DNA from: Chara braunii
Taxonomy: Eukaryota > Streptophyta > Charophyceae > Charales > Characeae
Length of the DNA stretch: 64,000 bases
Direction: 5' to 3'
Assembly (NCBI GenBank): GCA_003427395.1
Contig: BFEA01000894.1
Location: 273,633-337,632 of the forward strand
This document shows positions 9,108 to 19,234 of this stretch, piece by piece. The position numbers and the translations under genes were made by a program. The notes beneath the pieces were generated by a model. That model was not told the origin of the DNA, did no database searches, and saw nothing but the letters and a program-made list of their open reading frames with translations. The first letter of the stretch is position 1; the number at the start of each line of letters is the position of its first letter.

Positions 9108-11052
9108 GCCCAACCCATGGTACCGCCTCCGCCGCCCGCGCCGAGTTCACAAGGTAGCGTGGCAGGAGGAGGAGACCAGGGTCAGGGTAACCAAGGGAAT
9201 GGAGGGAGAGGTGGTGGAAGAAGGCGCGGCAAAAACGGCGGAGGCCGAGGAGGAGGGCGCTGGGATAACCAGGGCCACCAAAGCCAAGAGAATCAAGGAG
9301 GTCAAAGGGTATGGCAGAGCCCGGTTCGATCGGAGGACCGCCATATGTCAGCATTGTGATAAACAGGGTCATACCATACGATTCTGCAATACTAGGCGGG
9401 AAGATGAAAGAGTGGGATTGATCTACTCCAACATGGATGGGGATATATATCATCGGTTGGGGGAGCATATTGACAGGAAGGTCCCTGGCGGAGTAAGGGC
9501 AGAAGCTCTAAGAAGGGTAGCAACACGACAAGCGTCGCCTGCCACTTTCAGATTGTGGCAGGAGAGGGATGACCCGCCAATAGGAGTAGAAGAAGTGGAT
9601 GGCAAGGAGGAGGTGATTCAAAGACTACAGTCGGGGGTCATAAAGGAGGAGCCTATAGTCATAAAATCAGACGACGAGAGTGAGGGTGAAATGGTTGAGC
9701 CAGCGTCGGTCCTTTTGGGGAAAATGGAAGATTTGTGGGACAAAATGGACCGGTATCGGCAAAATCTGATCGATATGTGTGAAGAAGTAGAGAGTTGGAG
9801 AGATGGTATCCCTAAAGTCTTCCTATATGACTCAGGTCCTGAATCCATGCCAGGAAGGCAAGGATACCCAGGAGTTACCACGGTAAGTTCAGGGCCTAGG
9901 TCTGAAATGACCCACAGGCCCCCTACTTCGTTGGCCCGAGCCGCGTTGGCCGCACGGACTAGGGGACAAGCAAAGGCGAGGGCAGGCCAGGACTCGCCTC
10001 AGAGAGAGCCACAGCCAGAACGTAGAAAGGAGCATGTGGAGGTAGAGGACGATGATGATGAAGAGGATGAGAAGCTCCGGCAAGAGGAAGACTGGAGGGC
10101 CGAACAGAGGGCGAGGAAGAGAGGTTCCCAGGAAGAAGCTGAGCCAGTCCTGCGCGACGTAGCGCCAAAGAAGAAGAAATACGCGGTCCGGCTTGAGGAA
10201 GGTTTTGATGTGGAAAGAGTGATTGACAGGCTGCTGGAGGGGCATACTTATCTTATGACCCTAAAGGAGATTCTGGCGTCTGCCCCAAGGCTCCGCAATG
10301 AGCTAAAGGGTAGGCTTCCGAGGCGGTTGGTGCCGAGCGTCCACCGTAGTGTGATTCTGCCTAAGCAAGTGGAGTGGGCGGACCCGGGAACGAAGATGGA
10401 CTGGAAATGTGTGGCCTGCGGCATGGTGGACTTAGTGGTAAAAGGCTCCAAGTGCGTAGCAATGGTGGATACGCGAGCGGAGATGAATATCATCCGCGAA
10501 GCTGACGCAATTAAGTATGGGGTGGACATTGACCGTTCAGACTGCGGTATTTTACACAAGGCAAACTGCAAGGCCGTGTTCTGTGGGACCGCCTCGAATG
10601 TGCTCCTAGAGATTGGAAGAGTAAAAGCCAGGACTTGTTTTTTCGTAATGCCAGATGTGGACCATGACATTCTCCTGGGGAGATCCTTTTTATGTTGGAC
10701 AGACACCCTGATGTACAACAAGCATGATGGGTCGCTGATCCTGATCTTATGTGACCCAACATGTCAGAATTACGAGGTAATTACCTGCCGAAATACTGGG
10801 CCGCGAAGCTTAAGGAACAGGCCCAATCCTGGCTCATTCACTATTGAAGAGTCAGAAAACGAGCATAGAAGGCTTATGGCAAAGCCTGAGGAAGAAGTGA
10901 GGGAAGAAGCGTTCTCACTCAGCTTGTCTGATGTGAACAAGGCCATGGACATAATGGCCACGCATGAAATGGCGGATCCAGACGCCCCCCCCACTCATTC
11001 GCGATGTCCTCATCGCGCACCAATCTCCTGTCAGTGGGGTTCGAAGGGATAG
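9058..11052 (+). CDS. Gag C-terminus, zinc knuckle and aspartic protease of element A (shifted frame)
   Basis: This frame differs from the upstream gag frame, and the real coding path crosses into it at about 9,300-9,345. From there it encodes a CCHC zinc knuckle CQHCDKQGHTIRFC (about 9,347-9,388), then an acidic, Glu/Arg-rich linker. The retroviral-type protease follows, with an active-site region KCVAMVDTRAEMNII and a distal HDILLGRSF. The catalytic triplet expected as D-T-G is D-T-R here (DTGA in B and C), which should abolish cleavage of the polyprotein. Similarity to B ends at MADPDA (about 10,983); the last 23 residues come from adjoining unrelated DNA. The first 90 or so residues before the frame crossing are probably not translated. 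Confidence 0.75.
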   Translation: MRGPKQVCHHQVSPRHRPNPWYRLRRPRRVHKVAWQEEETRVRVTKGMEGEVVEEGAAKTAEAEEEGAGITRATKAKRIKEVKGYGRARFDRRTAICQHCDKQGHTIRFCNTRREDERVGLIYSNMDGDIYHRLGEHIDRKVPGGVRAEALRRVATRQASPATFRLWQERDDPPIGVEEVDGKEEVIQRLQSGVIKEEPIVIKSDDESEGEMVEPASVLLGKMEDLWDKMDRYRQNLIDMCEEVESWRDGIPKVFLYDSGPESMPGRQGYPGVTTVSSGPRSEMTHRPPTSLARAALAARTRGQAKARAGQDSPQREPQPERRKEHVEVEDDDDEEDEKLRQEEDWRAEQRARKRGSQEEAEPVLRDVAPKKKKYAVRLEEGFDVERVIDRLLEGHTYLMTLKEILASAPRLRNELKGRLPRRLVPSVHRSVILPKQVEWADPGTKMDWKCVACGMVDLVVKGSKCVAMVDTRAEMNIIREADAIKYGVDIDRSDCGILHKANCKAVFCGTASNVLLEIGRVKARTCFFVMPDVDHDILLGRSFLCWTDTLMYNKHDGSLILILCDPTCQNYEVITCRNTGPRSLRNRPNPGSFTIEESENEHRRLMAKPEEEVREEAFSLSLSDVNKAMDIMATHEMADPDAPPTHSRCPHRAPISCQWGSKG

Positions 11053-11241
11053 ACGGGAGAGGAGGATGAAATGTCATAGGTGGTTAGTTTGTCAGGGTCC
11101 GTTTTGTCTTTTCTTGTTCCTTTCTCGGATTTCTTCTAGTCTCCGGTCCTCGGAGCGGGAAGAGATGTGTAGGATTCAGACTTTCTTTGTCCTTCAGGCT
11201 TTCCATGTCTCATTCATCACTCTTAGAACATCAGATCCTCT

Positions 11242-11396
11242 TCGTCTCATTCATTACCCGAAGTACATCGAGCCTTCTTTCGTCTCATTCATCACTCGAA
11301 GTACATCAAGCCTCCTTTCATCTCATTCATCACCTGAAGTACATCAAGCCTCCTTTCGTCTCATTCATCACCCGAAGTACATCAAGCCTCTTTTCA
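11242..11396 (+). repeat. 38-bp tandem repeat, about 4 copies
   Basis: The unit starts CGTCTCATTCATCAC, continues CGAAGTACATCAAGCC and ends TCCTTT. It occurs four times with only point differences. Confidence 0.85.
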
Positions 11397-11699
11397 CCTC
11401 TCCTTTTCTTGCTGCCCCTGCTTCTCCCTCGAGCCTTGCCGTCCCAGGCGCCCTTTGGCTGATCCTCCTTCCATCCCGTGACAACCAGGTCCCTTTTTCG
11501 ACCTCCGTCACCCTTAATGCCTCTTCTACTCGGCTCTTCGGCCCGTGCAATCCATGCTTCCCGTTATCCTTTCCTCGATCTCAAGCTCAGTCAAATCCCC
11601 GTGTATTTCTTTCAGGTTATTCTGCCCGGCCTTTCTTTAGTCCTGCCTTTTCACATGCATGTCTCCCTCATTCGACCTTTCTTGTACCCAAGCTCAATC

Positions 11700-12590
11700 A
11701 ATTTTACATACATGTTACCCAGTCTATTTCATATGCGTCTTTCTTCTGGACATCTTGTCAGGCCTTTCTTAAGCCCATACAAAGTCAATTACACATTCAT
11801 TTCTCTTCTGGACATCTTGCCAGGCCTTTCTCGAGCTCACGCAAGTCAATTACACGTGCCTTCCTCTTCTGGACATCTTGCCAGGCCTTTTACAAGCCCA
11901 TGCAAAGTCAATTACACATGCCTTTCTCTTCTGGACACCTTGCCAGGCCTCTCACAAGCCCATGCAAAGTCAATTACACATGCCTTTCTTTTCTGGACAT
12001 CTTGTCAGGCCTCTCTCAAACCCATGCAAAGTCAATTACACATGCCTCTCTCTTCTGGGTATCTTGCCAGGCCTTTCTCAGACCCATGCAAAGTCAATTA
12101 CACATGCCTTCCTTTCTAGACATCTTGCCAGACCTTTCTCAAGCCTACGCAAAGTCAATTACAGGTGTCTTTCTCTTCTGAACATCTTGCCAGGCCTTTC
12201 TCAAGCCCACGCAAAGTCAATTACACATGTCTTTCTCTTCTGGACATCTTGTCAGGCCTTTCTCAAGCCCACGCAAAGTCAATTACATATGTTTTTNCAA
12301 GCCCACGCAAAGTCAATTACACATGTCTTTCTCTTCTGGACATCTTGTCAGGCCTTTCTCAAGCCCACGCAAAGTCAATTACATATGTTTTTTTCTTCTG
12401 GACCTCTTGCCACACCTTTCCCAAGCCCACGCAAAGTCAATTACACATGTCTTTTTCTTCTGGACATCTTGCCAGACCTTTTCTCAAGCCTATGCAAAGT
12501 CAATTACGCATCCATTTCTCTTTTGGACATCTTGCCAGACCTTTTTTCAAGCCTGCGCAAAGTCAATTACACAATTTCTACACGCTTTTT
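11700..12590 (+). repeat. 61-62-bp tandem repeat, about 14 copies
   Basis: The unit contains CATCTTGCCAGGCC, then TTTCTCAAGCCC, CGCAAAGTCAATTACA and CATGTCTTTCTCTTCTGGA. Copies are most alike between 12,180 and 12,480 and degrade at both ends. The period is not a multiple of three in every copy, so the long overlapping open frames are by-products of low stop density. Confidence 0.9.
12297..12297. other. Single N inside the 61-bp array
   Basis: One undetermined base. About 87 bases before it (12,210-12,296) recur identically after it (about 12,304-12,390), including the unusual ACATATGTTTTT variant. This pattern is expected if an assembler closed a gap with overlapping ends, so copy number here is unreliable. 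Confidence 0.8.
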
Positions 12591-12645
12591 CATTGGTAGA
12601 TGGCACACCTTCCCCTCACTCAAAATGCGATGTCCCCATCGCACG

Positions 12646-13979
12646 ACTGGTTCTCACTTGGAGGTAGGCAGACCTTGCCCTGTCAACTGAGTAGCCGGAT
12701 GTCGGCCCATCAGCCTCAAAACGGAAGGGTGATCAGTCCTCCCCCGCTGATAACTCACCTTATCCCCTACTCTAGTTCGGCGGCCACTTCTCTGTAGATG
12801 GGCATTATCATTGAGGTGTTTCCTCGCATCTGTTAGGCGGGTCCAATCCACGCCTCCCAGGGCCCCTCGCAAATCGTTTCTCCCAAGTGGTATTTCCTTG
12901 TATCCGGCCTCTTCCTTTCAAGAGAGTTGGGACTCTCTGTTAGTCAGCGAGTGCAATTACGAAGACCTCGCGGTTAGTCCCGGAACGGTTGTAATGATCT
13001 GGCAGGGCGCTGTCACTCGCCCCGTGGTGGTTGCGGCTTCCACCCGGTACGACGCCCGACCCCTCCCTCTGGACAGTGCCACTCAACTTAATGCGAGCAA
13101 CCTTGGTCCATCCCAAACGGCCACGACGCCCCTCTACGGTATGGCGTGTGGTTGGGGAGAAAAAAAAATGAGACTTAGGAAAAAGAATGGCTCTCTCGCC
13201 CGTTTGGCTTCACGCCCTTGACGTTTAGGTTTTCGATACGAGGCGCAGTTTGAACTCCCCGACTAGAGCTTGTTGTCGGGGGTAGTTCCGGACGGCGAGC
13301 ATCGATCAAAGAGGACAATGCCTTGGTCCTTCAACCCTTATCCTTCCTTATGAGGAATAGGTCGCGCTGGGACTTTTTCCTTGATGGGTAGAGGTCTTGG
13401 GGTCGTGGTGCATGCATCGCTATCCCCCTCATGTTGAGACCTGAGACTATAAAGAAAGGAAAACTCAATGTCTTGCTATTTCCATGGTCAGTCCGACGAC
13501 CTTTCCTCAAATTGCCTAGGGTCCCCTGACTTACGCAATGCAATATCCAATTCTCAATCACTCAATCCAATGCTGTTTCCAGTCCTTTCTCAAAGCTGGC
13601 TTCTCATGGCTGGTCCGACAGCCTCTCTTCAACAAGGCCACCCCTCGCGACCGATCTGGTGGTTACTCTTTCAATAGCCATCTTTTAAAGTCGACCCGTC
13701 GGCCTACCTTCAATTCTCATCTTTCACATTCCCCAATATCCATTCCTTATGAACGTCCCAACGGTCTATGCCCTTCTCGATTTTAAGGCTCGGCCTTTTT
13801 TATCCCGCCCTTCTCTTTTTCAACGCATCATTGTCTTTCATTCATCCTTATGGCTATTTCAATGATCGATCCATTGGCCTTTTCCATTTCACATCGCTCA
13901 TTTCAGCTCATTCTCAGTCAACCTTTCTCAATCAATCATGCAGGGGACCACAGTGCCTATTACAAAAGAAATGACCCTT
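12646..13979. other. Unresolved sequence between the 61-bp and 40-bp arrays
   Basis: C/T-biased, with short open frames that have no recognised domain. It may belong to the 3' LTR or flank of reverse-strand element E, but I could not match it to a second copy right of E, so no LTR is called. Confidence 0.35.
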
Positions 13980-14195
13980 GTCAGGGGCCATTTCCGAACA
14001 ACCTGGTTGGGGTCATTCTTTTCCATTCTCAATTTGAACAGCCTGGTTAGGGCCATTCCTTTCCATTCTCAAGTCGAACAGCTTGGTAAGGGTCATTCCT
14101 TTCCATTCTCAAGTCGAACAGCCTGGTTAGGGTCATTCCTTTCCATTCTCAAGTCGAACAGCCTGGTTAGGGCCATTCCTTTCCATTCTCAATGT
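13980..14195 (+). repeat. 40-bp tandem repeat, about 4.5 copies
   Basis: The unit contains CATTCTCAAGTCGAACAGCC, TGGTTAGGG and TCATTCCTTTC. Copies repeat every 40 bp with few changes. A looser first copy begins near 13,980. Confidence 0.85.
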
Positions 14196-16210
14196 TAGCG
14201 ACCCGAGGGGGTGGGCCTCGAGAATACGGATCCCATTTCTGTCTCGGGGGTTAGAAGGTGGCCACCTCTTGCAATTTCATGCGTGCGATTCCCGTTGTCC
14301 ATTTCTCAATGTCATTTGCTGTCCATGCCAACATCCGACTTAGCGTCTAGTGCTCAAATTGAGGCTCACAACCCCAAGTAGCACTAGCCCACCCGGCCGT
14401 TCAACCATAGCAAAAGACCGGGGCACCCCCTCTATTTTCACTCTTTCTGGTTTCTCAGATCTTGGCTATTCTCAGACTCATTCATGACTCAGTTGGATTA
14501 GGCTCCTAGGGAAGGAGTGTTCTTCACGCCCCTTAACCCATAGGTTCGCTAACCTCTCTTGTACTCTACCAACATTCATGTCTTGCTTTGCTCATCAATC
14601 TGTACTCGCATTTTTTCTTCTCAAAGGCACAATCCTCATTCCATCCAAGGTTCACAATACACCCTTCCCAACCAGTCTCATCCCATGCCCCGTGCCATTG
14701 TCTTGTATACACACTTTCGAAGGTAGCTCATCCAGAAAGTAGCCTCAAAATGCTATCTTCTAACCCATCGTGACACAGTCTTAGCTAGTCCTTTTATCCC
14801 TCATTCCTCACAAGCTTACTCGTACTATACAAACTTTGTCATCCCATATTTGCAAAAGGACATCACAATTTCTTGTTCAACACTTCACAACATTTACTCC
14901 CTATTGCTGTCATGTGCCTCAACTCGCTCGGTCTCTTGTTCATCTTGTCTTTCTGCTGGCTTTTTAACTCCCAGGCTGGAGGCCATGATTTCTCTCTTCC
15001 TCCTCGCAATCTCTCGCAACTCCATCTCACTGTAGAAATCCAAAGGTGTGGGCGCAACCCCTACCTTCGCGAGTTCCGGGGTCTTGATAATCCAATCATG
15101 TTTGATCACACTGAGCCATTATTGAAACCAATGACTGGGCGTTGGCTCAAACTCATCCTCCCATCTGAAAGCCTCTTTGCGCGGTTGGTGTATCGGGGGC
15201 CGCCTCTCTTCTCTAGGCCTTGAGATTTCATCCCTCTCATCGCCACTGTTGATTTTTATGACCTCCTGTACTTCCTCCTCCTCATCCACCTCTTCTTCCG
15301 CCTATATGGGGTTGTACCCACCCGTCAAGTTCTTCGGGTCGAAGCTATAGGGCATCTCTGTCCTCCTTCCATATCCCTCTTCAAATTTCAGGTATATCCC
15401 TTCACAACTGCCATGACCGCCCCGCTCTTCATGTAGGCTTTCCCTTCTCTCTTCCTCATCCTCACGTCCGTTGCATCTGTCATGTCTCCCCTCGTTCACC
15501 TCATGCCAAGGCTCGTGCTGGTCGCACTTCTCGGCCCCTCTTACGTCAGAGTCTCGAGTCTTTTGTTCTTCCGCTCTGGCCCCTTCTCCCACACTCGCCC
15601 TTTCCTCCTCGCTCTCACTCCCGGATGATATATATATACCTTCTCCCTCCCAGAGAGGCGAAGGTCCTCTACACACGCACTTTCTCGCACCCCTGCCTAC
15701 CACTTGCATGGACATGAACCCTATGTACAATTTTCTCTTGACAGTCCTCCGCTCTCGACTTGGCCTCGCTCCTCCCTCTTCGGTAGGTCTGTTGATTGCC
15801 CCGCTATCATCTCATTGCCGAATTCCATTTTGCTTTTCTCGTGTTTTTCTCCTTGGTCCTGTATAACAAAACAACACCCGCTAAGCCCCTCATACACACG
15901 TTCCCCCAGTCCGGTAGGCAATTGCCCTTTCCCCAGAATGCTCCCAGTACCCTTCGCATCATGCCACTATTATACATTCCCTTCTCATGCAAATGCCCCA
16001 TTTGTGATGATCCCATTATTTCCCCATCAAAACTATGATACACTGCTCCCGACAATCTTTTCCCGTCGTCACACAAAACCCGTTATCGCAAGGTCCCAAG
16101 ACATCCCGCCTTCCAACTTCAGTCAGTCCAAACCATTGCCCCAACCCCAAAAAAATGACAGTCCCACAGACGCAGTCAGAGACAAAACCATAGTGTGGGC
16201 AAGGCCGTTG
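14196..16210. other. Unresolved pyrimidine-rich sequence downstream of element E pol
   Basis: No gene is supported. Open frames such as 15,302-15,730 (-) are low-complexity Glu/Arg/Gly stretches arising from CT-rich DNA. By position this should hold the 3' untranslated region and perhaps the 3' LTR of element E, but no boundary, polypurine tract or repeat partner was found. Confidence 0.35.
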
Positions 16211-16525
16211 TCAGTTCTTAGCTTGTAGCCCCTCAGTTTCCTTATCCTCGGTCTCCTGAATCCATTGTTCTACTGGGTCCCGACTTAACCTGACCAATCG
16301 TTGCTCCGGAAAGGGTCCTTTCAATCCAGCTCCATCCAAATCCTCCAGGTCGGAGGTGTTCAGTCCCACCCGCTTGACGACCCGGTAGGGGCCTTTGAAC
16401 CTCCTCCCCAGTTGTTCAAACCAAGCACTTTCTAGTGCTGAGTTCCTTAGCAATATTGTCTCCCCCACCTGAAGTGGCTCCTTTCTGACATTCTTAACCT
16501 GGTCCCACCTTGCTTTGTCCCTCAT
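16211..16525 (-). CDS. Integrase C-terminal tail, element E (shifted frame)
   Basis: A 104-residue frame overlapping the main integrase frame at its start. It carries the region after the catalytic core: DQVKNVRKEPLQVGETILLR, then FEQLGRRFKGPYRVVKRVGLN, followed by SDLEDLDGAGLKGPFPEQRL. The GPYRVVKR pattern is the SH3-like DNA-binding tail found after Ty3/gypsy integrase cores. It is in another frame from the core, so one indel lies near 16,500. No chromodomain follows; the frame ends in an acidic tail. Confidence 0.75.
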   Translation of the reverse strand: MRDKARWDQVKNVRKEPLQVGETILLRNSALESAWFEQLGRRFKGPYRVVKRVGLNTSDLEDLDGAGLKGPFPEQRLVRLSRDPVEQWIQETEDKETEGLQAKN

Positions 16526-18236
16526 TCTGTGCTAGTACCCGGTTGGCGATGTCTTCCATGACCTCCTTGCTCCTAAGAACTTGTTGACTTCTTGCCTCAA
16601 TCAATTCCTCTGTGGTCATATGCGGATCGTCATCTAACCTGTTCCAGGTTGGTATCAAGGCTTCCACGGGAAAATCGATCTCTCTTCCGTACCAAAGTTC
16701 CGCTGGGATACGTCCCGTTGTCCTCTTAGGTGTCATGTTCTCTGAGAAGACCGCCTGCTTAAGATACCTAGGCCAACTCCCCTGATTGTCCGCCGCGAGC
16801 TTCGCAATTGTGTTCTTTAAGGTCCGGTGCCCTCTTTCCACAGGTGCATTGGCCTCCGAGTGATATGGCTCGATGAGTTTGATCGGTACACAGAGCCTCT
16901 TAAGCATTCCCAACACTTCTTGGTTTACAAATTTTGTCCCATTGTCCGCTATAAACCTCTTGATGAAGGGATGCCTTAAGTAGAAGTCTTCTATCCAATC
17001 CGCTACACTTCTCCGCGTCTTTTTCTTGAGAGCGACCGCCTCCACGAACCCACTCAAGTTGTCTCGCGCATCCAGGATATACCTGTACCCATCTGTTGAT
17101 ATAGGCATGACCGCAAGGTCAAGGTGGACCAGATGTCCCGGCCCCAACACCCGCGTTGGTTTAAGCGGTTCAAAGACGCGTGCTGAGCTCCGTTCCTGGC
17201 AGATTAGGCAGGTCTGGCAGTACGTGGTGACCATACCTGCCATGCCTGACCAATAATAGAGCGGCGTTATCTTCGCAAGAGTTCCTTTAGATGATCGATG
17301 TCCTCCTACTAGTCCGTCGTGCATTGCCTGGATAACGTCCAACTGCCTAGATCTCCCGCACACAACTCTTCTAGGCATAGCACCGTCCTCCCTTCCGAAC
17401 AGATGGCCATCCCTTAGGACGTACCTCTCGGCCTCCTCCCTTGCTTTAATGCTGACTTCCATGTGTTGTTTGTTTCCTACCAGCAACAACCCAATCTCCC
17501 GAAGAATCCCTTCGTGTATCTGAGCATAGAAAAACTCCTTCCCTTCCTGGTCCTCGTCCTTTCTCTCCTGCATCTGGTTTACCATCCACCGCAACTCTTT
17601 CCTTTCCCAAAAGTCCACTAGGCTCATCACGGCTTCCCGGCCTCCCTCAACCGCCATTGCTATTAGTTCCTCCTTCGGTCCTACTATCGCTCCCCACAAA
17701 TCTTTCTCCTCTTTGCGACCTTGAGTGGTGACTGGTCCTTCTCTAACGGCAGGTGCCCCCTTATCCAAAGTCCGGATCAACAGTTCTCCCGACGCGCATT
17801 CTTCGCCCATCATTTCGTTATCCACCACAAGAGTTCCTCCTTCGTATTCAAGGAATGCGTTTATGGGCTCCGCATCCTCCACCCCTTCGGGAGTGATGCA
17901 GACCCGACTCAGCCCATCGGCCTTTTTTCTGATTTCAGCAATTCGTTCGATCTTGTAATCGAACTGCCAGATAAATCCTACCCATCTCCCCACTGTCGGA
18001 TCTATAGGCCTGTAATTCTTTAAGGCTCCTGCGTCATTCGTCGGATCGATCCTTAGGATGAACCGCCTCCCAAATAGGTAGGCCTGAAAGGTCTTGAGGC
18101 AATGCAAGATGGCTAGGACCTCCTTCTTGAACTGTGAGTACCGCCGTTCTGCGGAGTTCAGGGTTCTACTTTTGAACCTTATTGGCCTCTCTTTTCCTTC
18201 CTCATCCCTTTGAATCAGTACGCCTCCTACGGCCAA
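16494..18236 (-). CDS. RNase H and integrase of element E
   Basis: A 580-residue frame. RNase H begins at the frame start (GGVLIQRDEEGKERPIRF, then LNSAERRYSQFKKEVLAIL and a DGLSRV end at about residue 115). The integrase H2C2 zinc module follows (HDGLVGGHRSSKGTL ... CQTCLICQER). The core then has DLAVMPI and RFIADNGTKF, with the Glu region in EPYHSEANAPVERGHRTL. D, D and E candidates of the DDE triad are present. It would degrade the RNA strand of the hybrid and insert the cDNA. It is in the same frame as the RT segment at 18,267-19,058, separated by a stop; the RNase H first Asp (TDGG) lies in that gap. Confidence 0.85.
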   Translation of the reverse strand: MAVGGVLIQRDEEGKERPIRFKSRTLNSAERRYSQFKKEVLAILHCLKTFQAYLFGRRFILRIDPTNDAGALKNYRPIDPTVGRWVGFIWQFDYKIERIAEIRKKADGLSRVCITPEGVEDAEPINAFLEYEGGTLVVDNEMMGEECASGELLIRTLDKGAPAVREGPVTTQGRKEEKDLWGAIVGPKEELIAMAVEGGREAVMSLVDFWERKELRWMVNQMQERKDEDQEGKEFFYAQIHEGILREIGLLLVGNKQHMEVSIKAREEAERYVLRDGHLFGREDGAMPRRVVCGRSRQLDVIQAMHDGLVGGHRSSKGTLAKITPLYYWSGMAGMVTTYCQTCLICQERSSARVFEPLKPTRVLGPGHLVHLDLAVMPISTDGYRYILDARDNLSGFVEAVALKKKTRRSVADWIEDFYLRHPFIKRFIADNGTKFVNQEVLGMLKRLCVPIKLIEPYHSEANAPVERGHRTLKNTIAKLAADNQGSWPRYLKQAVFSENMTPKRTTGRIPAELWYGREIDFPVEALIPTWNRLDDDPHMTTEELIEARSQQVLRSKEVMEDIANRVLAQNEGQSKVGPG

Positions 18237-18266
18237 GGGTCCTCCATCCGTTTCTAGGATGAATGG

Positions 18267-19058
18267 TCATCCCACTTCGTCATTAAAACAGGGTGTTGAC
18301 AAGGCGACTCGCTCAGATGTCAGTATGTCCTTGAGGGTTTGGACGGCTCCTTCTCGCTCCTCCGTCCAATCCATGGTCCATTCTTCTCTGATTATGGCCC
18401 GAATAGGCTCAGCAATTTTGACAGAACTTTTAATGAAAATCCTCCAAAAGCCGACCACGCCTAAGAATGCTCTTACCTCTGTTGTCGTGTGCAGGGGTGT
18501 TGGCCACTTTGATATCTTGTCTGTCTTCCGCGGATTTGGCTTCCTACTGTATGCGCCACAGCGAAATCCTAGTATGGTTACTTCCGGTACTGCTAGAATA
18601 CTCTTTGGTCCGCGAACCGTGATGTTGTATACTAGGAATCGACGGAGTAAGTCCTTGATGTCCTGTAGATGGTCCCATACAAATCTTCGGATTCCCGGTT
18701 GGACTTCTGTCTCTTTCTCTTGAGCGCCTTTCATCGGGTTGTCATCGATGTAGGGCTCACACTTCTCTGGGAACCTGTCTCCAGCTACGGCGAGCATTCT
18801 CCTTTGTGCTTCGGCTACTACGTTCGTAAAGCCCATAGGGGTCACCTGCACTGCATCTGCAGCTGTCCTACGGGGGTGTGCATTGCGGTGTACGGTCTGT
18901 CCCGAACATCCAATGGAAGCTGGTCGTACTCTGAGTACATATCTATCATGGAGTAAATGCTCCGGCCGGCGTGCGACTCTGCTAATAAATCGGCCTGAGG
19001 TAGCGAACCAGCATTCCGGATGGTTACTGCATTCAACTTCTGCAGTTCTTGAATCCAT
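18267..19058 (-). CDS. Reverse transcriptase palm and thumb, element E
   Basis: Homology starts at about 18,850, where the coding path shifts into this frame from 18,842-19,141. It shows VTPMGFTNVVAEAQRRM, the catalytic YIDD box (EPYIDDNPMKGAQ), then LGFRCG and the thumb/connection FLGVVGFWRIFIKSSVKIAEPI. YIDD is intact. The family's YxDD box is normally YVDD, YLDD or YIDD, so polymerase chemistry residues are present although the gene is split. The first 70 or so residues of the open frame are out-of-frame translation and should be ignored. Confidence 0.8.
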   Translation of the reverse strand: MDSRTAEVECSNHPECWFATSGRFISRVARRPEHLLHDRYVLRVRPASIGCSGQTVHRNAHPRRTAADAVQVTPMGFTNVVAEAQRRMLAVAGDRFPEKCEPYIDDNPMKGAQEKETEVQPGIRRFVWDHLQDIKDLLRRFLVYNITVRGPKSILAVPEVTILGFRCGAYSRKPNPRKTDKISKWPTPLHTTTEVRAFLGVVGFWRIFIKSSVKIAEPIRAIIREEWTMDWTEEREGAVQTLKDILTSERVALSTPCFNDEVG

Positions 19059-19141
19059 CTCAACGTCTTGTTAGGTTTTCGAAAGACGAACCACCGGTTC
19101 GCATATGGCGACGCCGTAGGTTCTGCGACGAAGGAATCCAT
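18842..19141 (-). CDS. Reverse transcriptase fingers, element E
   Basis: A 99-residue frame carrying the RT fingers: SPYANRWFVFRKPNKTLRW, LQKLNAVTIRNAG, then SIYSMIDMYSEYDQLPL and RPYTAMHTPVGQLQM. D in the MIDMYSEYDQ motif is the first catalytic Asp. Element B has the equivalent SLIDLYSGYDQFPI and TAMHKPRG, so the two families share this RT subtype. It is in frame with 19,235-19,663 but separated by stops, and it shifts frame at about 18,850 into the palm. Confidence 0.8.
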   Translation of the reverse strand: MDSFVAEPTASPYANRWFVFRKPNKTLRWIQELQKLNAVTIRNAGSLPQADLLAESHAGRSIYSMIDMYSEYDQLPLDVRDRPYTAMHTPVGQLQMQCR

Positions 19142-19234
19142 CTTTGCTCGTCGAAGGTCTTGTACTTCCCCTGCTATCCCAAACTCATAGAACGACCCCT
19201 TGTCATTCGAACACTCGTGTTCTACCGTGTGGAT

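Larger units (their letters stand above)
4004..11052 (+). mobile_element. Element A: Ty3/gypsy-type retrotransposon, 5' LTR plus gag-PR, 3' half missing
   Basis: The order is LTR (4,004-7,634), tRNA-Asp primer site (7,637-7,653), leader, gag (from 8,025), CCHC zinc knuckle (about 9,347-9,388) and aspartic protease (about 10,450-10,690). Coding homology with element B stops at about 10,983, just after the protease and before any reverse transcriptase. Gag has an in-frame stop and a frameshift, and the protease active site is altered, so the copy is not autonomous. The 3' end joins an unrelated tandem-repeat segment. Confidence 0.8.
10985..12645. repeat. Segment flanked by 30-bp direct repeats, carrying 38-bp and 61-bp arrays
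   Basis: About 10,990-11,022 and 12,612-12,642 share CCCCNCACTCA, then a palindrome GCGATGTCC(T/C)CATCGC, then GCAC or CAC. Between them lie a 38-bp array (11,242-11,396) and a 61-62-bp array (11,700-12,590). The left copy begins where element A loses homology. The flanking repeats could be ends of an inserted unit or two members of a dispersed motif. Open frames across this segment read through repeats and have no recognisable domain. Confidence 0.5.

Noticed and set aside
12612-12650. Helitron 3' terminus
   Set aside because: The hairpin followed by CTGG is suggestive, but a CTRR end usually lies about ten bases after the hairpin. No matching TC 5' end or replication protein was found, and the same palindrome occurs at the left edge.
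11478-12690. Long overlapping open frames in three phases
   Set aside because: Translations of the 61-bp tandem repeat, with an N inside; no domain.
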